From the NCBI GenBank assembly GCA_016712565.1, contig JADJQU010000004.1, forward strand, positions 186,001 to 250,000: DNA of 64,000 nucleotides. The letters run 5' to 3'. The notes under the pieces are model-generated. The model saw only the letters and a program-made list of their open reading frames with translations, searched no databases and was not told the origin of the DNA. The position numbers and the translations under genes were made by a program. Each line of letters starts with the position of its first letter. The stretch's first letter is position 1. Positions 31,455-39,136 of this stretch are shown here, piece by piece. The stretch comes from Planctomycetota bacterium (lineage in GTDB: Bacteria; Planctomycetota; UBA1135; GCA-002686595).

Positions 31455-31715
31455 CTACTTCAGCGCGATCAAGAGCGTGACGACGACGCCGAACAGCGCG
31501 ACCCCTTCGACGAAGGCCGCCAGGATGATCGAGCTGCCGCGGATTTCTCCGGAAGCCTCGGGATTGCGCGCGATGCCCTCGTTGGCGGCCGCGCCGATCT
31601 TGCCGATGCCGAGGCCGGCACCGATGGCGGCGATGCCCGCGCCGATGCCTGCGCCCATCTTGGCCAGGCCGGGGCCGACGTCACCTGCAGTCTGAAGCAT
31701 TTCGGGAAGGGTCAT
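31455..31715 (-). CDS. atpE: ATP synthase c subunit
   Basis: 86 aa, two helices. Helix 1 has the packing glycines (MGAGIGAGIAAIGAGLGIG); the polar loop is AANEGIARNPEASGEIR (R-N-P conserved). Helix 2 carries the ion-binding carboxylate in ILAAFVEGVALFGVVVTLL. No Ser/Thr follows the Glu and the companion Gln of helix 1 is absent, so proton rather than sodium coupling is predicted. Forms the rotor ring in the inner membrane. Confidence 0.94.
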   Translation of the reverse strand: MTLPEMLQTAGDVGPGLAKMGAGIGAGIAAIGAGLGIGKIGAAANEGIARNPEASGEIRGSSIILAAFVEGVALFGVVVTLLIALK

Positions 31716-31791
31716 TGGTTCTCCTGAGCGCGGCTCGTTCGCCGCAAGGGTTGCAAAGAAGTGGAAATCAGGCGGAAGGATCCCCGGGCAA

Positions 31792-32721
31792 TCAATGCTC
31801 GGGGTGGACGGACATTTGAACGAACAGGATCGAGAGCTGCGTGAAGATGAACGCCTGCAGCAGCGCCACGAAGGACTCGATGATCATGATGAACACGGCG
31901 AACCCGATCGCCAGCGGCGAGGTGGCCCAGCCCACCAGGGGGCCGTTCTCGGCGGCGAAGAAGAACACCAGGCCGAGGAACGAAAGCACGACCATGTGCC
32001 CGCCGTTCATGTTGGCGAACAGACGGATGGTCAGGGCGAAGGGCTTGACCACCAGGCCGACGATCTCGACGAAGAACATCAGGGGCCACAGGGCCAGCGG
32101 CACGTGCGGCACCAGGTTCTTCCAGAACGCGAACGGCCCCTGCACGACCATTCCGCAGCCGATCATGGCCAGGAAGGTCACGCTGGCCAGGGCCCCGGTG
32201 ACCCAGATGCTCGCCGTGGCGGTCGCGCCGCCAGGGATCAGGCCCAAGAGGTTCATGAACAGGATGAAGAAGAACAGCGTCAGGAAGAAGGGCAGGAACC
32301 TGCCGCCGCTCTCCTTGCCCATGGTCGGGTAGACCATGTCGTCGCGCACCCAGGCGGCGAAGCCCGCCAGCACGCGCGTCAGGGCATCGCCGCCGCCGCG
32401 CTTCAGGTGGGCCGGGACGCCCGAGAACCCCACCAGGATGATCAGCACCGCGGCCAGTTGGAACAGCTGCAGGTTCGTCAGCACCATCTGCACGCCGTCG
32501 GCGTGCTGGTCCATGTCGAACAGCGCGGGCAGCTGGGGCAGGGTCAGCGAAAACAGCGGATGGTGGTTCGCGTCCACCAAGGTCGCCGGGATCAAGTGCA
32601 TGTACAGCGCGGTGAACACGCTCGCCGACTGCTCGGGGTCCGGTCCGTGGTGCGGCACGAATTGGAAGCACACGGCGATCGGAACCAGCACGATCGCCAG
32701 GATCAGGATCCAGCGGAGCAT
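31792..32721 (-). CDS. atpB: ATP synthase a subunit
   Basis: 309 aa with 6-7 membrane segments. The essential arginine sits in FALTIRLFANMNGGHMVVL near residue 230, and the last helix has FVALLQAFIFTQLSIL. The N-terminus includes an export-like helix (MLRWILILAIVLVPIAVCF) followed by a ~75-residue extracytoplasmic stretch, longer than in E. coli. Forms the stator half-channels next to the c ring. ATG at 32719-32721, 3 bases after the upstream gene's stop. Confidence 0.94.
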   Translation of the reverse strand: MLRWILILAIVLVPIAVCFQFVPHHGPDPEQSASVFTALYMHLIPATLVDANHHPLFSLTLPQLPALFDMDQHADGVQMVLTNLQLFQLAAVLIILVGFSGVPAHLKRGGGDALTRVLAGFAAWVRDDMVYPTMGKESGGRFLPFFLTLFFFILFMNLLGLIPGGATATASIWVTGALASVTFLAMIGCGMVVQGPFAFWKNLVPHVPLALWPLMFFVEIVGLVVKPFALTIRLFANMNGGHMVVLSFLGLVFFFAAENGPLVGWATSPLAIGFAVFIMIIESFVALLQAFIFTQLSILFVQMSVHPEH

Positions 32722-32724
32722 GGT

Positions 32725-33150
32725 CTACGCGCTTCTCCTCGAGGCCGCGAGCGCCCCCTGGGCGCGCCGGGCGGCAATCAACTTGGACAGGTCCCAGGTG
32801 GACAGCGGCAGGGTGAGCAGCACGGCCGCGGCGAAGGCCAGCAGGAAGGCCTGCCAATCGGCGAGCTGCGCCAGTTCCTCCACGAAACGGAACAGCAGCG
32901 CGAACAGGAGGGCCGCGCCGAACTTGGCCGCCACGGCCTCGATTTGGGCCTGCCCCGCGCGCGCCGGGCTGCGCGCCAGCCAATGGGCCTGCCAGGCGAC
33001 ACCCAGGGCGGCCAGCAGGCCTCCCAGGCAGTAGCCCAGGAGCAGACCCGTCCCCTGTGGACTTCCCGCGCCGCCCTCCAGCTGGAGGGCGATGGCCAAT
33101 GCAGCCGCGAGTCCGGCGGCGAGGCTGAGGCTGGTGCGGGTGATGGTCAT
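32725..33150 (-). CDS. AtpI-like small membrane protein
   Basis: 141 aa with four predicted membrane helices (SLSLAAGLAAALAIALQL; GLLLGYCLGGLLAALGVAW; FGAALLFALLFRFVEELA; FLLAFAAAVLLTLPL). Size, position directly before atpB and hydrophobic plan fit the AtpI/ATP-synthase-I group thought to help c-ring assembly or Mg uptake. Sequence identity is too weak to be certain. ATG at 33148-33150; the frame extends upstream but only as low-complexity Pro/Arg. Confidence 0.65.
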   Translation of the reverse strand: MTITRTSLSLAAGLAAALAIALQLEGGAGSPQGTGLLLGYCLGGLLAALGVAWQAHWLARSPARAGQAQIEAVAAKFGAALLFALLFRFVEELAQLADWQAFLLAFAAAVLLTLPLSTWDLSKLIAARRAQGALAASRRSA

Positions 33151-33178
33151 GGGCGGGGGTGTGGGGTGCGCTTGTGGG

Positions 33179-33571
33179 TCAGGGGGGCTGCGTTCGGTCC
33201 GTGCGGCGATCGGGCTCGAGCCGATCGGGCTCGCGGCCGGAGGGCCCGGTGTCCGGGCGTCCGATCGCAGGGGACGGTGGGGTTCCCGGGGTTCCCGGGG
33301 TCCCCGGGGTCCTCGGGTTCGGGGGGGAACTCGGTGACTTCGGAGGCCGGGGCGGCGGGACCGCGCGGATGATGGCAAGGATCGAGCCCGCGAAGCCCAG
33401 GGAGGCGCCGGCCATCAGGAACCAGGGACTCGTCCCCAGTCGACCGTCGAGCCAGAACCCACCCCAGGCCAGCAGCCCCACGGAAGCCGCGAACTGCAGG
33501 CCCAAGGCGCCGTAACGGGCAAGCCCGTCGTCGCGCCGCGGCCTATCCGGTTCGAGCCCCAGATGGGTCAT
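33179..33571 (-). CDS. AtpZ/AtpI-family membrane protein with collagen-like tail
   Basis: 130 aa. The core ARYGALGLQFAASVGLLAWGGFWLDGRLGTSPWFLMAGASLGFAGSI is the two-helix AtpZ/AtpI signature, with the WLDGRLGTSPW loop. The remaining C-terminal ~55 residues are Pro/Arg-rich and include TPGTPGTPGTP, encoded by a 9-bp tandem repeat. First gene of the atp operon; ATG at 33569-33571. Proposed role in Fo assembly or Mg/Ca transport, by analogy only. Confidence 0.75.
   Translation of the reverse strand: MTHLGLEPDRPRRDDGLARYGALGLQFAASVGLLAWGGFWLDGRLGTSPWFLMAGASLGFAGSILAIIRAVPPPRPPKSPSSPPNPRTPGTPGTPGTPPSPAIGRPDTGPSGREPDRLEPDRRTDRTQPP
33281..33316 (-). repeat. Four near-identical tandem 9-bp units in the AtpZ-like gene
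   Basis: Units ggttcccgg, ggttcccgg, ggtccccgg and ggtcctcgg follow each other without spacer. On the coding (minus) strand they give Pro-Gly-Thr type triplets in the C-terminal tail. Confidence 0.9.
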
Positions 33572-33659
33572 GCGTGCGGGTTGTGCGTGCTTCCGCGGCC
33601 CTCCCCCCCTCGCCGGGGCGCTGGGGATCGAGCGCGGCTCTCCGCACTGTGGGGCAGAG

Positions 33660-33687
33660 AATGTAGTGATCTCCGCCCACGGGTCAA
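33660..33687 (-). promoter_or_regulatory. Probable housekeeping promoter of the atp operon
   Basis: On the minus strand TTGACC (33682-33687), 16 bases, then TACATT (33660-33665): five of six and four of six matches to -35 and -10. It sits in the least GC-rich patch of the region, about 90 bases upstream of the first atp gene's ATG. No other pair in the interval fits as well. Confidence 0.55.
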
Positions 33688-33737
33688 ATGCCCGGGCAAG
33701 AAAATCCACGGACATGGCTCGCATCGACAGCCCCCGG

Positions 33738-33763
33738 CCCCAGCGCTACGCTGGGGTGCTTTT
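33738..33763 (+). terminator. Terminator- or attenuator-like hairpin in the ndk leader
   Basis: CCCCAGCG, a CTA loop, CGCTGGGG (33738-33756): a perfect 8-bp stem, followed by TGCTTTT. It lies about 100 bases before the ndk start on the same strand, so it could attenuate ndk transcription or end antisense reading from the atp promoter region. Confidence 0.45.
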
Positions 33764-33856
33764 CGCGGGGTTTCCGCGGCCCCCTGGGCCCCACCCCCGC
33801 CACCCCCTGTCCCGAGACCCCCCCTGGGCACCCGCCAACCGGGTGCGGAGATCGAA

Positions 33857-34327
33857 TTGGAACGCACGCTCGTCCTTCTCAAACCTGACGCCGTCCAGCG
33901 CGGACTCATCGGCAAGATCCTCGGTCGCTTCGAGGACAAGGGCCTCAAGATCGTGGGCCTGAAGCTGCGCAAGTTCCCCGCCGCGCTCCTGGAGCAGCAC
34001 TACGCCGCCCACAAGGAACGGCCCTTCTTCAAGAACCTGGTGAAGTTCATGGGCTCGGGCCCGGTGGTCGCCCTGGCCCTGGAGGGCAAGGACGCCATCG
34101 AAGTCACGCGCAAGCTGATGGGCAAGACCAACGCCCGCCAGGCGGAGCCCGGCACGATCCGCGGCGATCTGGGCATGTCCTTCTCCAACAACCTGGTGCA
34201 TGGATCCGACAGCGCCGAGGCGGCCAAGACCGAACTCGCCCTGTTCTTCCCCGGCGCCGAGGAGACCGTGGCCTGGGAACCGGCCAACCTGGGCTGGATC
34301 TACTCGGTCGAGGAAGAGCTGCGCTGA
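33857..34327 (+). CDS. ndk: Nucleoside diphosphate kinase
   Basis: 156 aa, slightly longer than usual at the C-terminus. LERTLVLLKPDAVQRGLIGKIL at the N-terminus; active-site histidine in SFSNNLVHGSDSAEAA (about residue 119), phosphorylated during transfer of phosphate between nucleoside di- and triphosphates. The start is read as TTG at 33857 because GGAG lies at the right distance upstream and the family begins here; the open frame upstream is junk. Its stop overlaps the next gene. Confidence 0.92.
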   Translation: MERTLVLLKPDAVQRGLIGKILGRFEDKGLKIVGLKLRKFPAALLEQHYAAHKERPFFKNLVKFMGSGPVVALALEGKDAIEVTRKLMGKTNARQAEPGTIRGDLGMSFSNNLVHGSDSAEAAKTELALFFPGAEETVAWEPANLGWIYSVEEELR

Positions 34328-35943
34328 ACCTCGCGGCCGCGCACATCGGCGAGCTCGTGGCCGAGCTCACGCCCCTCGTGCAAGGCGCGCGGGTGGTCGA
34401 GGTGCGCGGCTTCCCTCCCCGGGACCTGGAGCTCGTGCTGGAGCTTGGCTCCGAAGCCTCGGGCGGGGGACCGCCGGCGCGACCGCGACGCCTGTGCCTG
34501 AGCGCCGACCCGGATCTGCCGCGCGTGTACCTGGCGCGCGAACGACGCGCCAGGCACGAGGGCCCCACCGGGCCCTTCTTCCGTCGCCTGGCCGCCGAAC
34601 TGGAGGGTGCGCTTCTCGCGCGGCTCGAGCAGGTGGCGCTCGACCGGATCGTGCGCCTGGAATTCCACGGGGCCCAGGACGGCGAGCGCCGTCTCCTGTT
34701 CGCCGAACTCGTGGGCCGCCACGCCAACCTGCTGCTCGCCGGGCCCGGAGAACGCCTGCGGGACTGGCTGATTCCCCCCCCGGACGGCGCCGCCAAGGTC
34801 GCCCGCCTGGTGCTCGGGGAGCCCTGGGCCGCACCGCCCGGAAGGCCGGGAAAAGCGGCGCTGGACACGCCCCTCTCCCTGCTGCTTCCCGCCCCGGCCG
34901 AACCGGAACCGGAGTTCGAGAGCGCGGGGCCCTCCGCGGCCCACGGCCCGCGAACTCTGCCCCAGGCCCCGCTCTCCTGGCGCGTGGAGCGCGTGCTCGG
35001 GGATCGACTGCGGGAGCTCAGGCACTCCCGCGCCGCGCGCGATCTGCGCGAGCGCCTGGAGCGACGCGCCCAACGCACGAACGCCCTGGTCAAGGGGCTG
35101 GAGCAACGCCTGCTCTCGACCCGCGCCGCCGAGCGGGTGCTCCAGGACGGTGAGTTGCTCAAGGCGAACCTGGGGCGCGTTCCCCGCGGCGCCAAGTCGA
35201 TCGAGGTCGACGACTGGTTCGACCCGGAGGGCGCGAAGCGCAGCATCGCCGTGGATCCGCGCCGTTCGCCCCAGGACAACGTGGAACTGATCTTCGAGCG
35301 CTACCACAAGCTCCTGCGCGGAGCCCAGAGCGTCGAGCAGGAACTGGCCCTGGCCCGCTCCAAGGCCTCGGCCCTGGCCGAGCTGCTGCGGCTGCTGGAA
35401 GGGCCCTCCTCGGATCCCGCCGCCCTGGAGGCCCGGGCCCTGGCCCAGGGACTGCTGGAGCCGCCCCAGGAAGCCGACCCGCGCAAGCGCGAGGCTCCAG
35501 CGCCGCGCAAGTGCTACCGCGAGTACACGGGCCTGAAGGGCTCCTCGATCCTCGTGGGTCGCAACGCGGCCGACAACGACGAGCTCACGCTGCGCGTGGC
35601 CCGCGGCAACGACCTTTGGCTCCACACGCGCGACGCCCCCGGCAGCCACGTGGTGCTGCGCCTGGAGCGCGGAGCGGAACCCGACTCCGAGGAGGTCCTG
35701 GACGCCGCCACGCTGGCGGTGCACTTCTCCCCCCTCGCCGAGGCCCACAAGGCCGCGGTCCACGTGGCTCGGCGCAAGCAGGTCCACAAGCCCCGCGGCG
35801 CCAAGCCGGGCCTGGTGGCCCTCTCGGGGGGCAAGTCCCTGGAGGTTCGGATGCAACCGGACCGGCTTCGGCGGTTACTGTCCACGGCCCGGGGGCCCTT
35901 GCCGCCGGTCTCCGGTACCCTGGGCACCCCAGAGGCCCCCTGA
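34324..35943 (+). CDS. NFACT / Rqc2 (RqcH)-like ribosome quality-control protein
   Basis: 539 aa if read from CTG at 34324. N-terminal NFACT-N domain (LNLAAAHIGELVAELTPLVQGARVVEV), central coiled coil with HhH-like part (about 230-420) and C-terminal NFACT-R domain: REYTGLKGSSILVGRNAADNDELTLRVARGNDLWLHTRDAPGSHVVLR. Relatives bind 50S subunits carrying stalled peptidyl-tRNA and add C-terminal alanine tails. The conserved N-terminus extends above the first GTG (34357), so the start is probably CTG overlapping the ndk stop as CTGA. Confidence 0.85.
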   Translation: MNLAAAHIGELVAELTPLVQGARVVEVRGFPPRDLELVLELGSEASGGGPPARPRRLCLSADPDLPRVYLARERRARHEGPTGPFFRRLAAELEGALLARLEQVALDRIVRLEFHGAQDGERRLLFAELVGRHANLLLAGPGERLRDWLIPPPDGAAKVARLVLGEPWAAPPGRPGKAALDTPLSLLLPAPAEPEPEFESAGPSAAHGPRTLPQAPLSWRVERVLGDRLRELRHSRAARDLRERLERRAQRTNALVKGLEQRLLSTRAAERVLQDGELLKANLGRVPRGAKSIEVDDWFDPEGAKRSIAVDPRRSPQDNVELIFERYHKLLRGAQSVEQELALARSKASALAELLRLLEGPSSDPAALEARALAQGLLEPPQEADPRKREAPAPRKCYREYTGLKGSSILVGRNAADNDELTLRVARGNDLWLHTRDAPGSHVVLRLERGAEPDSEEVLDAATLAVHFSPLAEAHKAAVHVARRKQVHKPRGAKPGLVALSGGKSLEVRMQPDRLRRLLSTARGPLPPVSGTLGTPEAP

Positions 35944-36001
35944 AGCTCCCCGCGATGCCGCCGCGGCGCCTTGCTCTCCACGCCCCGTTTCGCACTCTCC
36001 G

Positions 36002-37006
36002 ATGACATCCACTTTCCGCTCGCCCGTCCTTCCGCTGCTCCTTCCGCTGGGCCTCTTGCTGGGGGCCTGCAACTCGACCACGCCCAAGGTGGACAAGCAG
36101 GCCCTGCTCGACATGCACCGCGATCAGGCCCTGGGCTACTACGAGGCCGGAGCCCTGGGTCAGGCGGAGGACCAGATCCGCAAGGGGCTCGACATCGACC
36201 CCAAGGACGACAACCTGAAACTGATGCTGGGCTGGTGCCGGCAGCGCCGGGGCACGCGCGACGACCTCAACGTGGCGGAGCGCGTCTTCCGGGACCTGGC
36301 TCCGCGCAAGGACTACCGCGCCCTCCTGGGTCTGGCGGAGTGCCTGGAGCGCAAGGGCAAGCTCTACGCGGAAACCGCCGACCGCATCGAGGCCGGAGAG
36401 GCCGAGACCCCTTCCGCGGATCCCAAGGAACGGGCCCTGGAATTGCGCAACGACACGCGCAAGTTCTGGAAGGAGGCCCTGACCCACTATCAGGCGGTCC
36501 TCGAGCAGAAGCCCACCGAGGGACAGGCGATGAACGGCCTGCAGCGCACCCACGCGCTGCTCGATGAGCCCGAGGAGAGCCTGGCCTGGGGCGGGAAGCT
36601 CCTGGCCCAGAGCCAGTCCGAGTTGGACTTCTGGCAGAACCAGCTCAAGCGACCGGATCTCGGCGCCAAGGAAGAAGCCCAGTTGCGCGAGCGCATGACC
36701 GTGACGCGCGAAGTCTGCGTGGCCACGCACTTCCTGATCAGCGCCCATCTCGTGCGGCTGGACCGCAAGGCCGAAGCCGTCGAGCACCTCGACGCCATCG
36801 TGGAGATGACGCCGGAGGAATCGGTGGCCTACAGCCGTCGCGGCCAGATCCTCCACGACCTCGGCCGCTACGAGGAGGCCCGGGCGAACCTGGACGACTT
36901 CCTGCGGATCACCGAGTTGCCCTTCGACCACCCGTTCGTGCAGCGCGCCTTCGAGACCAAGTCCGATTGCGAGCGCCGGCTGCAGGCCCTGGGCGGCGGG
37001 AAATGA
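36002..37006 (+). CDS. TPR-repeat lipoprotein
   Basis: 334 aa. Signal peptide with lipobox LLPLGLLLGAC (Cys ~23), so it is lipid-anchored. TPR-like helical repeats follow: HRDQALGYYEAGALGQAEDQIRKGLDIDP, DYRALLGLAECLERKGK, and near the C-terminus VAYSRRGQILHDLGRYEEARANLDDFL. TPR lipoproteins act as scaffolds in envelope complexes. Starts 58 bases after the NFACT gene; ends convergent to the PDZ gene. Confidence 0.8.
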   Translation: MTSTFRSPVLPLLLPLGLLLGACNSTTPKVDKQALLDMHRDQALGYYEAGALGQAEDQIRKGLDIDPKDDNLKLMLGWCRQRRGTRDDLNVAERVFRDLAPRKDYRALLGLAECLERKGKLYAETADRIEAGEAETPSADPKERALELRNDTRKFWKEALTHYQAVLEQKPTEGQAMNGLQRTHALLDEPEESLAWGGKLLAQSQSELDFWQNQLKRPDLGAKEEAQLRERMTVTREVCVATHFLISAHLVRLDRKAEAVEHLDAIVEMTPEESVAYSRRGQILHDLGRYEEARANLDDFLRITELPFDHPFVQRAFETKSDCERRLQALGGGK

Positions 37007-37057
37007 AGCGGGCGGCGAGCTGACTCGCCGCCCCATGAAAACTCGCGCGTCCGGCGC

Positions 37058-37099
37058 CCGATCGCGTGCACGGGCCCGATCGCGTGCCCGATCGCTTGC
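37058..37099. repeat. Three 12-bp direct repeats in a convergent intergenic region
   Basis: CCGATCGCGTGC at 37058-37069 and 37076-37087, and CCGATCGCTTGC at 37088-37099. Contains CGATCG/GATC. Located between the TPR lipoprotein and PDZ gene ends. Confidence 0.7.
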
Positions 37100-37117
37100 T
37101 CGGTCCCGTGCCCGCGG

Positions 37118-37149
37118 CCCACGGTGCCGAGAAGGCACGGGTCCGTGGG
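37118..37149. terminator. Hairpin between convergent genes
   Basis: CCCACG+GTGCC, loop GAGAA, GGCAC, a 5-base bulge, then CGTGGG: 11 paired bases. It lies 14 bases past the stop of the minus-strand PDZ gene and 112 past the TPR gene. No T-run, so if it terminates it may need Rho or act as an mRNA 3' end. Confidence 0.4.
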
Positions 37150-37162
37150 GCCGGCAACCCCA

Positions 37163-38395
37163 CTAGACCTTGCGCGTGCCGGGCAAGGCGCCCGGCGCGA
37201 GGGGCTTGGGCTCTCCGCGCGGGTTCTGACTCGGGGCCCACGACTTTGTGGTGAGGGTCCCGTCCGCGGCGCGGACTTCCACCTCGACACTGGCCTCGGG
37301 GTCGCGCCGGCGGAGTTCGTCGCTGATGTCGTCCCGCGTGCGCAGCTCCCGGCCGTTCAGCTTGAGCAGCACCTGACCGGGCTCGAGCCCCAGGCGCTCC
37401 GCCAGTGAACCCGGCTGCACGGCGCCGATCTCCAGGCCCCCTTCGGTGCGCGGTTCGGACCGCAGGTAGACGCCCAAGCGATCCGTGCGCAGGGGCTCCA
37501 CGGTCCGCTCCCATCGGAATCCGTTGCCCGGGATTGCGCCCGACACGCCCGGCCCGCCGAATCGGAACCAGCCCGCTCCGCCGCGGCTCGCGCCCCCGAG
37601 TTGGTTCGAGAGTTCCGGGTGGGCCTCGAGCAGCTCCTCGAGAGAACCGGCGCTGAATTCCTCGCTGGTTTCCTGGCCGTTTTCCTGCTTCTTGAGCCGC
37701 ACCTTGACGCCGTCCTGGCCCATCTCCAAGTGCAGCGACTGGGCGCTCGACTGGGATCCGGACGGCGCTCCAGGTTGGCCCGGCGAGCCTGAGGGAGGCT
37801 CTGGGGACGGCGGCACTTGCTGGAAGCGGCCCCGCCATCCGCGGCCGAAGGGATCCACCCACAGGCCCCCCATGGGATCCATCGGGTCCGCGGGGTCCAG
37901 CATGTCCCCCTCACCGAAGAGGCGGCGACGCATGTCCTCGAAGGGATCTCCGGGGGAGCCGTCGCGCCACCAGGGGCCGCCGAACGCGCCCCTGCTCCCC
38001 TCTTCCAGCTTGGCCTTCGCCTCCCGCAGCGCGAGTCGGCAGGTCCATGCGAATTCCAGAGGCTCGCGATTCTCGGCCCATTGGGCGAGCCGTCCCTGGA
38101 ACGCCGGGTCCGCCACCGCGCGCGCCACCAGGGCATCGAAGTCGGCCTCCCGTGCGGCGAGGTCCTGGGAGGCGAGCTTCACCCGCCAGTCCGAGGCCTC
38201 CGCTTCCGCGTCCTGCTCGGGGTGCGCGGGCGCCACACGCCGCAGCTGACCCTGGGCCTCCTCCGCGGGGGCCTCAACGGAGCCCGAGGCGCCCACCGAG
38301 GCTCCGTGCTGGCCGGGCGCTGAGGAGTTGTGGAAGGAAAGTCCCGCGAGCGCCAGGCAGGGCGCCGCGATCGAGGTCCAGGCAATCGCATTCAT
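37163..38395 (-). CDS. Exported PDZ-domain protein
   Basis: 410 aa. N-terminal hydrophobic export signal (AWTSIAAPCLALAGLSF). A Pro/Gly/Asp-rich middle (about 130-260) contains MDPADPMDPMGG-type short repeats. The single C-terminal PDZ domain is LGVYLRSEPRTEGGLEIGAVQPGSLAERLGLEPGQVLLKLNGREL. No HtrA-type protease domain is present. Encoded 57 bases after the anti-sigma gene on the same strand, so it may act as a periplasmic sensor or effector of that sigma system. Confidence 0.78.
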   Translation of the reverse strand: MNAIAWTSIAAPCLALAGLSFHNSSAPGQHGASVGASGSVEAPAEEAQGQLRRVAPAHPEQDAEAEASDWRVKLASQDLAAREADFDALVARAVADPAFQGRLAQWAENREPLEFAWTCRLALREAKAKLEEGSRGAFGGPWWRDGSPGDPFEDMRRRLFGEGDMLDPADPMDPMGGLWVDPFGRGWRGRFQQVPPSPEPPSGSPGQPGAPSGSQSSAQSLHLEMGQDGVKVRLKKQENGQETSEEFSAGSLEELLEAHPELSNQLGGASRGGAGWFRFGGPGVSGAIPGNGFRWERTVEPLRTDRLGVYLRSEPRTEGGLEIGAVQPGSLAERLGLEPGQVLLKLNGRELRTRDDISDELRRRDPEASVEVEVRAADGTLTTKSWAPSQNPRGEPKPLAPGALPGTRKV

Positions 38396-38452
38396 GTTGG
38401 ATGGCTCGCCCTGGACGGTTCTGCACGCCTTGCGTGCGTGCTCAGCGGAGCT

Positions 38453-39136
38453 TCATCGAAGCTCGAGGTCCGAGGCGAGTGTATGGGGTGCGCCGCCCGC
38501 GGTGCCCGGACGTCCCAGCAGGGAATCCGAGGACCAGGGGACGCGCTGCAGGCCGAAGGGCGTGGAAGAGTCCCGCAGGCGTTCGTCCGCGGGCCCCGCC
38601 CGGCGCAGGGTGCCAGCCGTCGGAGCGCCGATGGCGGTGGCTTCCTGGCCCGCGGCGGCAACGCCCTGGGCGCCCGCGGGGTTTGCCGGCGGCGTGGCGG
38701 CCACGTGGGCACTTGGACCGCCCGCGGCCGGCCCGGGGCGCGGCTCCCCTTCGCCCGGCAGGCCGAAGCGCAGTCCGAGCAACAGGAGTGCGGCGGCCGC
38801 CAGGGAGGCCGGGATCCAGGTGCGGCGCCGCCCGGAGCGTGGGGCGGGAAGCCTTGGGGCCTCGGCGGACCGCGCCGGTTCGGTGGCGGCTTCCTGTCGA
38901 AGGGACGACACCAGGGCAGGCCACAGATCGACAGCCTCCACCGCGCGAGCCGTGTGGGCCCCGAGGACCCCAATGTGATCGCGGCAGGCCCGCATGGCTT
39001 CCAGCTCGCGGCCGCAGGACTCGCAGCCCGCGAGGTGCTGCTCCACGGCCCCCTGGAGCTCGGAATCGAGATCCTGGCCCGCGAAGAGCGTCAGGTGCTG
39101 TCGGGCCTGGGGGCAGTCGAGGCGAGGGTGGCTCAT
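38453..39136 (-). CDS. Zinc-finger (ZAS-type) transmembrane anti-sigma factor
   Basis: 227 aa. N-terminal anti-sigma domain with CPQARQHLTLF and the H-x3-C-x2-C zinc motif in QHLAGCESCGRELEA (residues ~30-45). One membrane helix around 117-137 (TWIPASLAAAALLLLGLRFGL), then a Gly/Ala/Pro-rich extracytoplasmic part of about 90 residues. The ATG overlaps the sigma gene stop (ATGA), the usual tight coupling for a sigma/anti-sigma pair. Expected to hold the sigma inactive at the membrane until an envelope signal. Confidence 0.85.
   Translation of the reverse strand: MSHPRLDCPQARQHLTLFAGQDLDSELQGAVEQHLAGCESCGRELEAMRACRDHIGVLGAHTARAVEAVDLWPALVSSLRQEAATEPARSAEAPRLPAPRSGRRRTWIPASLAAAALLLLGLRFGLPGEGEPRPGPAAGGPSAHVAATPPANPAGAQGVAAAGQEATAIGAPTAGTLRRAGPADERLRDSSTPFGLQRVPWSSDSLLGRPGTAGGAPHTLASDLELR

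Noticed and set aside
33570..33962. Leader-peptide frame before ndk (MARIDSPRPQRYAG)
   Set aside because: No ribosome binding site and it continues through ndk in the wrong frame; regulatory codons are not enriched.
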